Below are positions 33,776 to 46,222 of a stretch of DNA of 64,000 nucleotides, one piece after another (positions within the stretch are counted from its first letter, which is position 1; the number at the start of each line of letters is the position of its first letter). The stretch covers positions 170,834 to 234,833 of the forward strand of contig NZ_NQJF01000006.1 of the NCBI RefSeq assembly GCF_002245495.1, written 5' to 3'. The notes under the pieces were generated by a model. It saw only the letters and a program-made list of their open reading frames with translations, made no database searches and was not told the origin of the DNA. Origin of the DNA: Oceanimonas baumannii. Its GTDB lineage: Bacteria > Pseudomonadota > Gammaproteobacteria > Enterobacterales > Aeromonadaceae. The translations under genes were made by a program, and so were the position numbers.

Positions 33776-34720
33776 ATGGATATCCTGCTCGCCAACCCTC
33801 GCGGCTTTTGTGCCGGTGTAGACCGGGCTATCAGCATTGTGCAGAGTGCCCTGGAAAAATTCGGAGCCCCTATCTATGTGCGTCATGAAGTGGTGCATAA
33901 CCGCTATGTGGTTAACAAGCTCAAGGATGCGGGTGCCATTTTTGTGGACGAGCTGGATCAGGTGCCTGACGGCAATATTGTTATTTTCTCTGCGCACGGA
34001 GTTTCCAAAGCGGTACGGGAAGAAGCAAAACGGCGTGGCCTCAAGGTGTTTGACGCTACCTGTCCGCTGGTGACAAAAGTACACATGGAAGTACACAGAG
34101 CCAGCCGCAAGGGTATTGAAACCATTCTTATCGGTCATGCCGGCCATCCTGAGGTGGAAGGTACCATGGGGCAGTATGAGAGTGCCAAAGGTGGTATGTA
34201 TCTGGTGGAAAGCCCGGATGACGTGACGCGTCTGGAAGTGAAACACCCGGATAACCTGACCTTTGTTACTCAGACTACACTGAGCGTGGATGAAACCTCC
34301 GATGTGATCGACGCCCTGCGTGCTCGTTTCCCCACCATTGAAGGCCCTCGCAAGGATGATATCTGCTATGCCACTCAGAACCGCCAGGATGCGGTGCGGG
34401 AGCTGGCCACCAAGGTAGAGCTGATGCTGGTGGTGGGATCACGAAACTCTTCCAACTCCAACCGGCTGCGTGAACTGGCTGAAAAAATTGGCACCAGGGC
34501 GTATTTGATTGACTGTGTCGAGATGATTGAACCGGACTGGCTTGAAGGTGTGGCCCGTATCGGTGTGACCGCCGGTGCGTCAGCCCCGGAAGTGCTGGTG
34601 CAGGAAGTCATTTCCCACCTGCAGTCTCTGGGGGGCAAGGCCGTGACCGAGCACCCGGGACGGGAAGAAAATATTGTGTTTGAAGTGCCAGCGGAGCTGA
34701 AAGTAAAGCAGGTATCCTGA
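33776..34720 (+). CDS. ispH: 4-hydroxy-3-methylbut-2-enyl diphosphate reductase
   Basis: This 314-residue protein has the three [4Fe-4S] cysteines in GFCAGVDRA (Cys12), [10 protein letters not shown] and [21 protein letters not shown] and [12 protein letters not shown] are conserved substrate-binding segments. It makes IPP and DMAPP at the end of the MEP pathway. It is the last gene of the operon. Confidence 0.97.
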   Translation: MDILLANPRGFCAGVDRAISIVQSALEKFGAPIYVRHEVVHNRYVVNKLKDAGAIFVDELDQVPDGNIVIFSAHGVSKAVREEAKRRGLKVFDATCPLVTKVHMEVHRASRKGIETILIGHAGHPEVEGTMGQYESAKGGMYLVESPDDVTRLEVKHPDNLTFVTQTTLSVDETSDVIDALRARFPTIEGPRKDDICYATQNRQDAVRELATKVELMLVVGSRNSSNSNRLRELAEKIGTRAYLIDCVEMIEPDWLEGVARIGVTAGASAPEVLVQEVISHLQSLGGKAVTEHPGREENIVFEVPAELKVKQVS

Positions 34721-34746
34721 CCAGACCGTCACTTTCTCTGTAGTGG

Positions 34747-34764
34747 CTCCCGCGAATACGGGAG
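34747..34764. repeat. REP-like palindrome
   Basis: CTCCCG, six-base loop CGAATA, CGGGAG, followed by TCCAG. The core resembles the widespread TCCCGCGAA-xx-CGGGA repeats found between proteobacterial genes. No second copy was seen in the window. Confidence 0.5.
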
Positions 34765-34834
34765 TCCAGTACCTGCATCGTGGAAGTGAGGGTTGGACGG
34801 AAAAAGAAAACAGGCTTTGCCACAGAATTGCAAG

Positions 34835-34856
34835 CCGCCCCTCGGGGCGGTTTTTT
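34835..34856. terminator. rho-independent terminator after ispH
   Basis: CCGCCC, loop CTCG, GGGCGG, then six T. It ends two bases from the stop of the oppositely oriented pilin gene. Confidence 0.85.
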
Positions 34857-34857
34857 A

Positions 34858-35241
34858 TTACCAGCAGGTAGCCGGTGCCTTGCTACCGCTTCTGGTCAGT
34901 GTCAGCGGACTGCAGAGGGTTGTGTCTTCCTTGTCGTGTTTCTGACCGTCTTTGGCGATGGCGGAAAGGGTATAGTCGCTGCCGGAAACCGCAGCCTCGA
35001 AGCTATATTGGCTGGTGCTGGCAGGGCTGATTAAATCCGCCGCCGAGCTGGTGTAGGTGGGATGAGATATACGCCAGTCTTCCTGGGCCAGCTGCATTTT
35101 ATACAGTGTTTGTATGGCCTCAATTCGTTTGCTCTTCAGCATATAAGCGGAATAAGAAGGGTAGGCAATTGCGATGATAATGGCCAGGATCGCCAGGGTG
35201 ATGAGCAGTTCAATCAGTGTAAACCCCGAATACCTTTGCAT
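34858..35241 (-). CDS. type IV pilin-like protein (PilE family)
   Basis: ATG 35241 (MQRYSGFTLIELLITLAILA) gives 127 residues. The prepilin site is SG/FTLIELL with Glu at mature position 5, followed by a 20-residue hydrophobic helix. Two Cys near the C-terminus (TLCSPL and PATCW) form the usual D-region loop. It would be processed by PilD and act as a minor pilin. It diverges from the fimT-pilV genes. Confidence 0.88.
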   Translation of the reverse strand: MQRYSGFTLIELLITLAILAIIIAIAYPSYSAYMLKSKRIEAIQTLYKMQLAQEDWRISHPTYTSSAADLISPASTSQYSFEAAVSGSDYTLSAIAKDGQKHDKEDTTLCSPLTLTRSGSKAPATCW

Positions 35242-35326
35242 GAAAGCTTCCTTGTTTAAACGCTGACCTTGTCTCAAGCTTACTTCAGTCTAGACCTTGC
35301 TCAATGTAATGGAGGCTGAAGGAGTC

Positions 35327-35818
35327 ATGAGAAGACGGCTGAGCGGCCTGACACTGATTGAATTGCTGGTGGGACTGGTGGTAATGACAGTGCTGACCAG
35401 TCTGGCCGTGCCCGGATTCCAGGGCTTACGTGAGCAAAGCCAGATACGCAGTGCCGGTATGGCGGTATATGCCGATCTGCAACTGGCCCGTAGCGAAGCC
35501 ATTAAGCGTAGCCGGGAAGTGACGGTGTGCTTCAGCGGTTTGGACAGTATCGCCTGGAGTTACCGCTTGCATGACTCCGGTGATTGCTCTGGCTCTGTGA
35601 TTGAGCGAGTTGACGGGCAGGATTTTCCCGGAATTAAACTCAGTATGACGGGCATAGGCGGAGACCAGTTATCTTTTCAGCCTCGTCGGCATCAGCTTGT
35701 GACCAAGAGAATTACGCTTTCTAGCGGTCATCATGACATGCAGGTTAAAACCTGGAATAACGGCATTATTCGTACCTGCTCGGATCATGGTTTACCGGGA
35801 GTGCCGGTATGCGAATGA
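35327..35818 (+). CDS. minor pilin FimT/GspH-like
   Basis: ATG 35327 (MRRRLSGLTLIELLVGLVVM) gives 163 residues. The prepilin motif is SG/LTLIELLVG. LQLARSEAIKRSREVTVCFS is typical of the FimT/GspH family. It starts the minor pilin operon whose products prime assembly of the type IV pilus. The open frame begins ten codons earlier, but this ATG places the leader correctly. Confidence 0.88.
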   Translation: MRRRLSGLTLIELLVGLVVMTVLTSLAVPGFQGLREQSQIRSAGMAVYADLQLARSEAIKRSREVTVCFSGLDSIAWSYRLHDSGDCSGSVIERVDGQDFPGIKLSMTGIGGDQLSFQPRRHQLVTKRITLSSGHHDMQVKTWNNGIIRTCSDHGLPGVPVCE

Positions 35819-36450
35819 CGTCTAAGCATTGCGGCATGACCTTGGTGGAAATGCTGGTTTCGCTGGTGGCTGGCCTGCTGGTGGTGGCTGGCGCATTGTC
35901 ATTAGTTTCCTCTGTGATGGTTTCCGGTAATACCACATTGATGTTGTCCCGGCTGAACCAGGATGCCCAAGCTACGATGGATATCATGGTGCGTGATATT
36001 CAGCGCACGGGTTATTACTTTGATGCGGCTAGGGATATGGCTACGGGTCCACCAGTGTCTGGTGCCAGCTCGGCAGAGTATGTGTTTTCCACGACCGATG
36101 ATTTATACGCCGCTAGTGGCGTTGTTCCTGATTGCATACGTGTAAAGTATGCAGAGTCGCCGGCGACCTCGGTGTCCCGAGTTTACAGCTATGACAGTTC
36201 AGAAGAGAGACTGGAAATTCTGAATGATGTTTCAGTCAGTGCTTCGTTGAGTACCCTTTGTGGTAGTGGTAGTGCACTGATGGCTAAGCAGGAAATCTCG
36301 GTTGATGAACTACGCTTTGAGCTGGTGTCCGGCAGCAGTGCCACGGGTATGCGTACCATCAAGCTTGGTCTGAGAGCCTCTCATGTTAACCGGCCGGCAC
36401 TGTCGGTAAGCCTGCAGCGGGAGATAAAACTGAGAAATGATGGCTACTAA
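35809..36450 (+). CDS. minor pilin PilW-like
   Basis: This 213-residue protein begins MRMTSKHCGMTLVEMLVSLV, with cleavage at CG/MTLVEML. RLNQDAQATMDIMVRDIQRT is typical of PilW. It overlaps fimT by ten bases and pilX by 14. It should pair with PilX and PilV in the priming complex of the pilus tip. Confidence 0.87.
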   Translation: MRMTSKHCGMTLVEMLVSLVAGLLVVAGALSLVSSVMVSGNTTLMLSRLNQDAQATMDIMVRDIQRTGYYFDAARDMATGPPVSGASSAEYVFSTTDDLYAASGVVPDCIRVKYAESPATSVSRVYSYDSSEERLEILNDVSVSASLSTLCGSGSALMAKQEISVDELRFELVSGSSATGMRTIKLGLRASHVNRPALSVSLQREIKLRNDGY

Positions 36451-37561
36451 CAGGCAAAAAGGGTTCGCTACGCTCGTTATTACTCTGGTGCTGGTTTCCA
36501 TGCTGGTGGCGGTATCGGTATTTATGGGCAAAGTGTTGATATCGGACAAGCGTATTACCCTTAATGAAATCGAATATCGAGTTGCGTTGGCAGCGGCGGA
36601 AAAAGGCATTGCCGAGGCCATGGCACAACTTGAGGTTAATCCGGCGGCGTCCAGTGCTGCGGGTACGCTGGTTACCTCATCAGCAACAGCCAGCTATACA
36701 GTCACCATGACTCCAGGTGTTCCCATATCAGCTGCCTGGCAATTAGAATCGGTGGCAACCCTTGCCAATGGCAGCAATACCACTGTCAGTGTTCAGGTGG
36801 CAGAGCGAAAAATACTTAATGAGCAAAACGTAAAGCGAGCCGTACCACTAATGCTTGCGGGAAATTTACCAACCAGTGGCAATATTACCATTGTGGCTCA
36901 CCCTAATGGCGGCGGGCCCGGTATACCGGTATCTATCTGGAGTAAAGGGGCAGCCACTTTGTCCGGTAATGCAAAAACCTGTAGCCTGCAGGCTTATCAA
37001 GACGGTTGCAGTGAGAGTAATGCTTACAGCACCACTGTCAATGTAGGAGAAGATATAGTTACTCATGATGTAGATAATTTCCCTGGTAATCTGGTTGAAT
37101 ACCTTTTTGGCGTGCCTGACACCTCAACTGGGTGGGGATATATTGAGTCAAGTGCGACGGCTGTTTTAACAAGCTGTAGTGGCGCAGCAATCAACGATGG
37201 CGGCTTTTATATTATTAAAGGTGTGCCAACCTGCATAATTGACTCCAGTCTCGGTGTTTCTGAGCCGGTAGTTATTGTTCTAAAAGATAGCAATTTAACG
37301 ATTAATGGCAATCACAGTATCTATGGGGTTTTGTTTGCTTATGATTCAGATCTTTCCGGTGCTTCAAATTTCAGTATCAAAGTGAATGGGAATGCCAGGT
37401 TTTATGGTGCCATGATGTCCAATTACAATACAGTAGATTTACCGACGGGTAATTATGGCGCCATATATGATCCGGATGTTATTTCACGGTTGACAGCTAG
37501 TGAAGCTGATAACTCCTTCACTAATCTGAACATTATTCCCGGCAGCTGGAAAGACTGGTAA
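36437..37561 (+). CDS. PilX-like pilus assembly protein, enlarged
   Basis: This 374-residue protein begins MMATNRQKGFATLVITLVLV, with GFATLV at the prepilin site in place of GFTLIE. That is usual for PilX. ALAAAEKGIAEAMAQLE is also family-like. Typical PilX is about 170-200 residues. Here a long beta-rich C-terminal part with AMMSNYNTVDL follows. This part is more AT-rich than the neighbours. Confidence 0.8.
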   Translation: MMATNRQKGFATLVITLVLVSMLVAVSVFMGKVLISDKRITLNEIEYRVALAAAEKGIAEAMAQLEVNPAASSAAGTLVTSSATASYTVTMTPGVPISAAWQLESVATLANGSNTTVSVQVAERKILNEQNVKRAVPLMLAGNLPTSGNITIVAHPNGGGPGIPVSIWSKGAATLSGNAKTCSLQAYQDGCSESNAYSTTVNVGEDIVTHDVDNFPGNLVEYLFGVPDTSTGWGYIESSATAVLTSCSGAAINDGGFYIIKGVPTCIIDSSLGVSEPVVIVLKDSNLTINGNHSIYGVLFAYDSDLSGASNFSIKVNGNARFYGAMMSNYNTVDLPTGNYGAIYDPDVISRLTASEADNSFTNLNIIPGSWKDW

Positions 37562-37572
37562 CAGGAGGTATC

Positions 37573-39162
37573 ATGAGGCGGCAGCACGGATTTGGCCTGA
37601 TTGAGGTTATGCTCGCCTTTGTGATTGTAGCGGCTACCGCCGGTACTCTGCTGCAACTGAATAAAACTTATCTGGAATACAGCCGTGACGGTCGTAATCG
37701 GGAGGTTGCCATGCGTCTGGCAGAGTCCAAGCTGGATGAACTACGTCGCTTTCAGCACCGTGCCGGTTTTACTGCCATCGACAGCGGCAGTGACAGCCTC
37801 AGCCTGGATGGTATTGAGTATCACCGTAACTGGACGGTGACGGCCTATACCTGGAACAGCGCCAGCTCAGCATGGAATATGACGTCAGCCAGTGATAAAA
37901 ACACCGCTAAAAAACAGGTAGCTGTAACCATTAGTTGGAATGTTCAGGGCGAGCCTTTCAGCTTCTCGTTAAATTCAGTCATATCCTCGACAATTCCTGC
38001 CATAGCCGGTCCTTTTGGTAGTGAACATGACAATGGATTTCAAAAAAGCAGGCTTAAAGTGAAGCATGTACCGGGCCAGCTCACCGATGTAATTGCCATT
38101 GACTTGGGTGATGGTTTAAAGCAGGAAACCAGTAAGCCGGTAATAACGACAGCCAATAATGATCCATCCCGTGTCAGGGTGACTGAAAAAACGACCACCT
38201 ATGACGCATTAAATAATAAAGTGCAGGAGCAGGAGCTGGTTACGGTATCCTGCAACTGTAAGCTGGCTGAGAATGATATTGCCGATTTACCCGCTCAGAG
38301 GACGATGCTGGGACATCTTTCTTACTGGAAAACGGGCAGTAAGGAAGAAAAGCAGCGAGGGCAACCGGGGAACAACCAGGATCCTTTATGCAATATCTGT
38401 TGTAAGCATCATTTTGATGGGGGGGATAATGACTTTCTGCACTGGTACGACGCGATAAAGTGGAAAAATGCGGAAGGAATAAGTGGGCCTCATGCCCATT
38501 ATGAATCTTCTTTGGATACGGAGGCTGACAGTGTTGGTGCTGAATACCTGGAGGCCTGCCGCCTGATCCGCATTGATGGATTTTTCAAGGTGGCTAATGA
38601 CTGGAACCTGGTGGTACTGAATATATTCCCTGAAGGCTTCCTGGAGGCTAATGAAGAAACATATCAGACATATGTCAGGGCAGTGGTGATGGAGTATACA
38701 CAAGCTCAGCTTCAGGAGGGGGGGGAGTATCATGCTGGCAGCTATATTTTATCACCCCTCCTCACAAGTTTTTATGATTACACCGGGCAGGGGAATGATG
38801 CTTATATTACCTCCTCTGAAAGCAATAGACTGGTGGCCAGAGGGATTTACGTGGATATGCTCTCTCCCGACTACCGCGAGTCGCTGTTGTCATCAATGGA
38901 AAGTAATACGGGGAGCGCTGTTGATATTAAAAAAGTACCTTTTTCAGATAAAAATATCAGCGAGATGGTCACCTGGTACCTGGACGGTCTTGAATCCGAT
39001 AATGTGCTGCCGGAAAAGGCGGATGGAGAAAGCACCAGTGTTGAAGCCAGAATTCTCCGCAGTAACAGCGGCCTTACGACTAACACCCCCATATCACCCT
39101 TTGAGGAAGACAATGACTGGATCACAGCCGAGCTGACTGTCGAGATGTCAGCTGCTCCCTGA
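37573..39162 (+). CDS. PilV-like minor pilin with very large C-terminal domain
   Basis: AGGAGG precedes ATG 37573. The N-terminus MRRQHGFGLIEVMLAFVIVA has the prepilin site HG/FGLIEVM, and MRLAESKLDELRRF is PilV-like. The product is 529 residues, about three times a normal PilV. The extra 350 residues hold CNCKLAE, LCNICCKHHFDGGDNDF and HAHYESS, a possible metal or disulfide centre. It is last in the cluster; no PilY1 gene follows. The large domain may take over the tip adhesin role. That is inference. Confidence 0.8.
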   Translation: MRRQHGFGLIEVMLAFVIVAATAGTLLQLNKTYLEYSRDGRNREVAMRLAESKLDELRRFQHRAGFTAIDSGSDSLSLDGIEYHRNWTVTAYTWNSASSAWNMTSASDKNTAKKQVAVTISWNVQGEPFSFSLNSVISSTIPAIAGPFGSEHDNGFQKSRLKVKHVPGQLTDVIAIDLGDGLKQETSKPVITTANNDPSRVRVTEKTTTYDALNNKVQEQELVTVSCNCKLAENDIADLPAQRTMLGHLSYWKTGSKEEKQRGQPGNNQDPLCNICCKHHFDGGDNDFLHWYDAIKWKNAEGISGPHAHYESSLDTEADSVGAEYLEACRLIRIDGFFKVANDWNLVVLNIFPEGFLEANEETYQTYVRAVVMEYTQAQLQEGGEYHAGSYILSPLLTSFYDYTGQGNDAYITSSESNRLVARGIYVDMLSPDYRESLLSSMESNTGSAVDIKKVPFSDKNISEMVTWYLDGLESDNVLPEKADGESTSVEARILRSNSGLTTNTPISPFEEDNDWITAELTVEMSAAP

Positions 39163-39237
39163 TCACCGAGAGACCTGACAAGCCCTCCATCTTTCATTAC
39201 TATGGCGGTTATTGCTTTTTTACCTATCAGACAGACC

Positions 39238-41206
<1,969 letters not shown>

Positions 41207-41337
41207 CGCCGAGGAAACCGGAAGAGCAGATCGTTCTGTAAAGAGCAGCTCCGGCCCTTCAATCCTCGGCCGCTGGTTTCAACTACCCGGTTTTTTTGCC
41301 ACAATGCTTGATTACATCTGAATTGAGGAAAACACAC

Positions 41338-41847
41338 ATGCCACTGCTGGACAGTTTCACCGTTGATCATACCCGTATGGAAGCCCCGGCGGTGCGGGTT
41401 GCCAAAACCATGGCAACCCCCCACAACGACACCATCACCGTGTTTGATCTGCGGTTCTGCTTGCCCAACCAGGAAATTCTTTCCGAGAAGGGCATCCATA
41501 CCCTGGAGCACTTGTTTGCGGGCTTTATGCGCAACCACCTTAATGGTGACGGCGTAGAAATCATCGATATTTCTCCCATGGGCTGCCGGACCGGTTTTTA
41601 TATGAGCCTGGTGGGGGCTCCGGACGAGCAACGGGTAGCCGCTGCCTGGAACGCCGCCATGGAAGACGTGCTTAAGGTGGAGGATCAGTCGCAGATCCCC
41701 GAGCTGAACGAATATCAGTGTGGCACTTATGTGATGCACTCGCTGGACGAGGCCAAAGCCATCGCCCGTCATATTTTGGAGCGGGGCATCGGTATCAACA
41801 GCAACCAGAGTCTGGCGCTGCCGGAAGAAATGCTGAAAACTCTGTAA
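41338..41847 (+). CDS. luxS: S-ribosylhomocysteine lyase (autoinducer-2 synthase)
   Basis: ATG 41338 ([20 protein letters not shown]) gives 169 residues. The metal site is HTLEH plus Cys in [23 protein letters not shown] carries the second active-site Cys. It releases homocysteine and the AI-2 precursor from S-ribosylhomocysteine. It is monocistronic, with a 131-base leader that contains a long imperfect hairpin (GCCGAGGA near 41208 against TCCTCGGC near 41263). Confidence 0.97.
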   Translation: MPLLDSFTVDHTRMEAPAVRVAKTMATPHNDTITVFDLRFCLPNQEILSEKGIHTLEHLFAGFMRNHLNGDGVEIIDISPMGCRTGFYMSLVGAPDEQRVAAAWNAAMEDVLKVEDQSQIPELNEYQCGTYVMHSLDEAKAIARHILERGIGINSNQSLALPEEMLKTL

Positions 41848-41977
41848 TTACCGGCGGCTTCCCCGGTGACTGAGACGCCTGGTTACGCGAGCACTGGCTT
41901 AACCGGGCGTGTTGTCACTTGTTATTCTCATTCTGCTGATATAGATCTCTTATCACAGTGCTCAAACGGACCTTCTT

Positions 41978-44332
41978 ATGTCACAACACCAAGATCCTTT
42001 CCAACAGCGGGAAGCCGAAAAATACGATAACCCTATTCCCAGCCGGGAGTTTATTCTTGAGCACCTGAAACAGCGCAAGACACCGGCCAACCGGGATGAA
42101 ATTTTTGCCGAGCTGGAGCTTGCCGGCGAAGAGCAGGAAGAAGCCCTGCGTCGCCGCCTGCGCGCCATGGAACGTGATGGCCAGCTGGTGTTTACCCGTA
42201 ACAAATGTTACGCCTTGCCCGATAAGCTGAACCTGATCAAGGGCCAGGTTATCGGCCACCGTGAAGGCTTTGGCTTTGTCCGCCCGGAAGAGGGCGGCGA
42301 CGATCTGTTTCTGGCTCAGCGTGAAATGGACGCCGTGATGCACGGTGACTATGTGCTGGTGCAACCTCTGCGTTTCGATTCCCGTGGCCGGCGTGAAGCA
42401 CGTCTGGTACGGGTGCTGGAATCCCGTAGCCTGGATGTAGTGGGCCGCTATTTTGTAGAAAATGGCGTCAGCTATGTGGTGCCCGACGACAGCCGTATTG
42501 CTCAGGATATTCTTATTCCTCAGGGTGAAACCATGGGCGCACGCATGGGCCAGGTGGTGGTGATCACCATCACTCAGCGTCCCACCAAGCGTATGACGGG
42601 GATCGGCAAGGTCATTGAAGTGCTGGGTGAAACCATGGATCCGGGCATGGAAATTGAAATTGCCCTGCGTACCCATGCCATTCCTCATGTGTGGCCGGAA
42701 GAAGTCAAACAGCAGGTCGCCAAACTCAGTGAAGAGGTGCCGGAAGAAGCTAAAACAGGCCGTAAGGACCTGCGTGAGCTGCCGCTGGTGACCATCGATG
42801 GGGAAGATGCTCGCGACTTTGATGATGCGGTTTATTGCCAGCCTAAGCGCTCCGGTGGCTGGCGACTGTGGGTGGCCATTGCCGATGTGTCTTATTATGT
42901 GCGCCCCAACTCGCCGCTGGATGCAGAAGCCTATCAGCGTGGTAACTCCGTCTACTTCCCTGAGCAGGTTATTCCTATGTTGCCGGAGGTGCTGTCCAAC
43001 GGCTTATGTTCGCTCAATCCTCAGGTAGACAGGCTGTGCATGGTGGCAGAAATGACCATTTCTGCCACTGGTAAATTGTCCGGCTTCAAGTTCTATGAAG
43101 CGGTGATGAACTCTCATGCCCGCCTGACCTACACCAAGGTGGCGGCCATGCTGGAAGGAGACGAAACTCTGCGGGAGCGTTATGCGCCTCTGGTACCGCA
43201 TCTGGAAGAGCTGAACCGTATGTTCCATGCGATGAAGCAAGCGCGGCATCAGCGTGGAGCGGTGGAGTTTGAAACCGAAGAAACCCGCTTTGTCTTCAAC
43301 CCGCAGCGCAAAATAGAGCGGATTGTGCCCGTGGTACGTAATGATGCACACAAAATCATTGAAGAGTGCATGATCATGGCCAACGTGGCTGCCGCCCGCT
43401 TTATTGAAAAACAGGAGGCGCATGCCCTGTTCCGGGTACACGACAAGCCGGGTGAAGAAAAACTGACCGGGTTCCGCAGCTTCCTGGGTGAGCTGGGGCT
43501 GGAGCTGAAAGGCGGCCTGGAGCCGGAACCGGCGGATTACGCCCTGCTGGCGGAGCAGATTCGGGAGCGTCCCGATGCAGAGCTTATTCAGACCATGCTG
43601 CTGCGCTCCATGAAGCAGGCTGTATACCAGGCCGACAACATGGGTCACTTTGGTTTGGCGTTGAAGTCCTACGCCCACTTTACTTCGCCTATTCGTCGTT
43701 ACCCTGATCTGATCCTGCACCGTGCCATCAAGGCACAACTGGCCAAAATGCACGGCGGCAGCAGCAGTACAACCGGTGGTGTGCCTTACCAGTATGATCA
43801 GGTGGCCCCAATGGGTGAGCATTGCTCTTTGACCGAGCGCCGGGCCGATGATGCCACCCGTGATGTGGCTGACTGGCTCAAATGCGAATACATGCTGGAC
43901 CACGTGGGTAACGAGTTTGGCGGTACCATCGCCAACGTGACCGGCTTTGGTTTCTTTGTGCGTCTCGACGAGTTCCACATTGATGGCCTGGTACATATTT
44001 CCGGTCTGCAAAATGATTATTACCAGTTTGATCCGGCCCGTCAGCAGCTGATCGGCGAGAACTTCCGCCGTCGCTATCGCCTGGGTGACAAGGTCAAGGT
44101 CAAGGTAATGGCGGTGAACCTGGATGAGCGAAAAATCGACTTTGAGCTGGTGGAAGACGGCCCTAAAGCCGAGTTCGATGGCGGTAAAGGAGCCAAAAAC
44201 CTGAAGTCGCGCAAGCGCGCCAAGCCCAGCGGCGGCAAAGGTGGTGACAAAGGCAGTGACAAGGGAGAAAAAGGCGATAAAAGTGACAAGCCTCGCTCCC
44301 GTAACCGCAGCCGTAGCCGCAAGCGCCGTTAA
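41978..44332 (+). CDS. rnr: ribonuclease R
   Basis: This 784-residue protein has an N-terminal winged helix, cold-shock domains, an RNB domain with [13 protein letters not shown] (catalytic Asp), and an S1 domain ([20 protein letters not shown]). The tail is a long Lys/Arg/Ser stretch ([14 protein letters not shown]), which helps unwind structured RNA. It degrades rRNA and mRNA from the 3' end. rlmB follows, as in E. coli. Confidence 0.96.
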   Translation: MSQHQDPFQQREAEKYDNPIPSREFILEHLKQRKTPANRDEIFAELELAGEEQEEALRRRLRAMERDGQLVFTRNKCYALPDKLNLIKGQVIGHREGFGFVRPEEGGDDLFLAQREMDAVMHGDYVLVQPLRFDSRGRREARLVRVLESRSLDVVGRYFVENGVSYVVPDDSRIAQDILIPQGETMGARMGQVVVITITQRPTKRMTGIGKVIEVLGETMDPGMEIEIALRTHAIPHVWPEEVKQQVAKLSEEVPEEAKTGRKDLRELPLVTIDGEDARDFDDAVYCQPKRSGGWRLWVAIADVSYYVRPNSPLDAEAYQRGNSVYFPEQVIPMLPEVLSNGLCSLNPQVDRLCMVAEMTISATGKLSGFKFYEAVMNSHARLTYTKVAAMLEGDETLRERYAPLVPHLEELNRMFHAMKQARHQRGAVEFETEETRFVFNPQRKIERIVPVVRNDAHKIIEECMIMANVAAARFIEKQEAHALFRVHDKPGEEKLTGFRSFLGELGLELKGGLEPEPADYALLAEQIRERPDAELIQTMLLRSMKQAVYQADNMGHFGLALKSYAHFTSPIRRYPDLILHRAIKAQLAKMHGGSSSTTGGVPYQYDQVAPMGEHCSLTERRADDATRDVADWLKCEYMLDHVGNEFGGTIANVTGFGFFVRLDEFHIDGLVHISGLQNDYYQFDPARQQLIGENFRRRYRLGDKVKVKVMAVNLDERKIDFELVEDGPKAEFDGGKGAKNLKSRKRAKPSGGKGGDKGSDKGEKGDKSDKPRSRNRSRSRKRR

Positions 44333-44340
44333 TTAAACTT

Positions 44341-44382
44341 GGGAACAGGGATCAGGGACAACCTCCTCAAATCCCTGTTCCC
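44341..44382. repeat. 12-bp perfect inverted repeat between rnr and rlmB
   Basis: GGGAACAGGGAT (44341-44352), 18-base loop, ATCCCTGTTCCC (44371-44382). There is no T tract, so it is not a simple terminator. It could stabilise or process the mRNA. Confidence 0.7.
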
Positions 44383-44399
44383 CCATCCCGAGAAGTGAA

Positions 44400-45143
44400 A
44401 TGAGTAGTGAACTGATCTTTGGCATTCACGCCCTGAATGCCGCCCTGGAAAATCATCCCGAGAACATACTGGAAGTCTGGCTGCTCAAGGGGCGGGATGA
44501 TGCCCGCCTGCAGCAGCTTCAGGCACAGTTGCAGCTGGTGGGTGTGCGTGCGCAGCTGGCTAATCGCCAGACTCTGGATGGCAAGGCTGGCGGGGCCCAG
44601 CATCAGGGGGTGGTTGCCCGGATAAAGGCACTGCCGGCGCTGAACGAGGCGGATCTTGATACTCTGCTGGCACGCACTGATACGCCCTTGTTGCTGGTGC
44701 TGGATGGCGTGACCGACCCACACAATCTGGGTGCCTGCCTGCGTACCGCCGATGCGGCCGGTGTGCATGGGGTAATCGTACCCAGAGATAAATCGGCTGG
44801 TCTGACCCCGGTGGCACGCAAAGTTGCCTGTGGGGCTGCTGAAGTCGTGCCGCTGTTTCAGGTGACTAATTTGTCTCGCACCCTCCGGGCCCTGCAAGAC
44901 AAGGGCATCTGGGTGGTGGGTACCGCCGGCGAGGCGGATCATGGTATCTACCAAGCCAAGTTTAGCGGGCCACTGGCACTGGTCATGGGAGCCGAGGGCA
45001 AGGGCATGCGCCGGCTGACCCGGGAGCACTGTGATGAGCTGGTGAGCATACCCATGGCTGGCTCGGTTTCCAGTCTGAATGTCTCGGTGGCCACGGGCGT
45101 GTGCTTGTTTGAAATGGTGCGCCAGCGTGGAAGTGAATGCTGA
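44400..45143 (+). CDS. rlmB: 23S rRNA (guanosine-2'-O-)-methyltransferase RlmB
   Basis: This 247-residue protein begins [20 protein letters not shown]. The C-terminal SPOUT domain has the three motifs [32 protein letters not shown] and [18 protein letters not shown]. It methylates G2251 of 23S rRNA in E. coli. It overlaps the next gene by seven bases. Confidence 0.95.
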   Translation: MSSELIFGIHALNAALENHPENILEVWLLKGRDDARLQQLQAQLQLVGVRAQLANRQTLDGKAGGAQHQGVVARIKALPALNEADLDTLLARTDTPLLLVLDGVTDPHNLGACLRTADAAGVHGVIVPRDKSAGLTPVARKVACGAAEVVPLFQVTNLSRTLRALQDKGIWVVGTAGEADHGIYQAKFSGPLALVMGAEGKGMRRLTREHCDELVSIPMAGSVSSLNVSVATGVCLFEMVRQRGSEC

Positions 45144-45709
45144 ATGCTGATCATTGGTCTGCAGCCTGGGAATGTGATGGTTCCGAGTGGAGTTATATAC
45201 AATCCAGGCTGACGACCAGACAACTACTCCCCGGGGAAATTTTATGGCCCGTGGGGAGTTGTCCTGAGCAGTTGGTACTGGTTCGTTCGGGGTTACTTAA
45301 AAACGTGTTTCCTAGGGAAGATGGCCGGGAATACATCAAGGAGTTTTTCTGGCAAGGAGATGCTTTTTTTAACTATTACTGTCATTTAAATCAGATGCCC
45401 AGCCCCTATGTACTGACGGCGTTAGAGGCCTGTACGCTGTATCTGTTGCCGCTAGGCTGCTTGTTACAGGCCGAAAACGGTACCTCCGTTTACAGGCGGA
45501 TATACCTTGAGCTACTCAAAACTCAGCTCAAGTTCAAGGAAGATAAGGAAGCGCTGTTGCTCACCCTGAGTCCAAGTGAGCGCTATCGTGAATTTCGTTC
45601 GCGTTTTCCACATTTGATTGGGCGAGTTGCCGAACACCAGATTGCCGCTTATTTAGGTATTACCCCTATCAGTCTTAGCCGAATAAAGCGCCGAATTAAC
45701 ATAGGTTAA
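45137..45709 (+). CDS. Crp/Fnr-family transcription regulator
   Basis: This 190-residue protein has an N-terminal cyclic-nucleotide-binding-like beta-roll ([20 protein letters not shown]). The C-terminus is a truncated helix-turn-helix ([20 protein letters not shown]). It lacks the FNR Cys cluster and the cAMP-binding Arg-Ser motif of Crp. It is of the short type common next to housekeeping genes. The ligand and targets are unknown. Overlap with rlmB suggests co-transcription. Confidence 0.8.
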   Translation: MLNADHWSAAWECDGSEWSYIQSRLTTRQLLPGEILWPVGSCPEQLVLVRSGLLKNVFPREDGREYIKEFFWQGDAFFNYYCHLNQMPSPYVLTALEACTLYLLPLGCLLQAENGTSVYRRIYLELLKTQLKFKEDKEALLLTLSPSERYREFRSRFPHLIGRVAEHQIAAYLGITPISLSRIKRRINIG

Positions 45710-45763
45710 TGCTTCCTGGGTGACCCCCTTATATGCTGCTCTTCTATTCGGAGGAGAATAATT

Positions 45764-46222
45764 ATGTATTGGCAGGTTTGTCCTTTTGAGCATCTAACTC
45801 GCGAACAGCTTTATCGACTGTTGGCCTTGCGCTGCCAAATTTTCGTGGTAGAGCAAGCCTGTGCCTATCAGGATCTTGATGGCCTGGATATGTTACCCGA
45901 GGTGCGTCATGTTATGGCCTGGGAAGAGGAACGTTTACAGGCGTCTGGACGCATTCTTGGTCCTGGAGTGCTGAAGGATGACCTGATCTGGATAGGTCGA
46001 GTGGCCGTGGCACCGAAAGTGCGGGGGAAGGGGGTGGCCCGGCAGCTGATGCAAAAGGCCATGAGCGTGGCCATGGCCGAGTGGCCTGGGTATTCGCTTC
46101 GCTTGAGTGCTCAGGTGTATGTTCGAGATTTTTACCGTTCGCTTGGCTTTGCTCCTATCGGCGATGAATACCTGGAAGACGGTATTCCACACCAGGACAT
46201 GGAGTTTTCGTGCAACGAGTAA
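45764..46222 (+). CDS. elaA: GNAT acetyltransferase, ElaA family
   Basis: This 152-residue protein begins MYWQVCPFEHLTREQLYRLL. RCQIFVVEQACAYQDLDGLD and IGRVAVAPKVRGKGVARQLM (the acetyl-CoA loop) mark ElaA. It has a GGAG ribosome site. The substrate is unknown. It overlaps the transporter gene by 13 bases. Confidence 0.87.
   Translation: MYWQVCPFEHLTREQLYRLLALRCQIFVVEQACAYQDLDGLDMLPEVRHVMAWEEERLQASGRILGPGVLKDDLIWIGRVAVAPKVRGKGVARQLMQKAMSVAMAEWPGYSLRLSAQVYVRDFYRSLGFAPIGDEYLEDGIPHQDMEFSCNE

Noticed and set aside
34732..34800. Segment after ispH considered as a small RNA or IS end
   Set aside because: There is only one short palindrome and no promoter-terminator pair or transposase trace. It is kept as a REP-like repeat.
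41207..41337. luxS leader considered as a riboswitch
   Set aside because: The long imperfect hairpin does not match a SAM or SAH riboswitch core that I can recognise.
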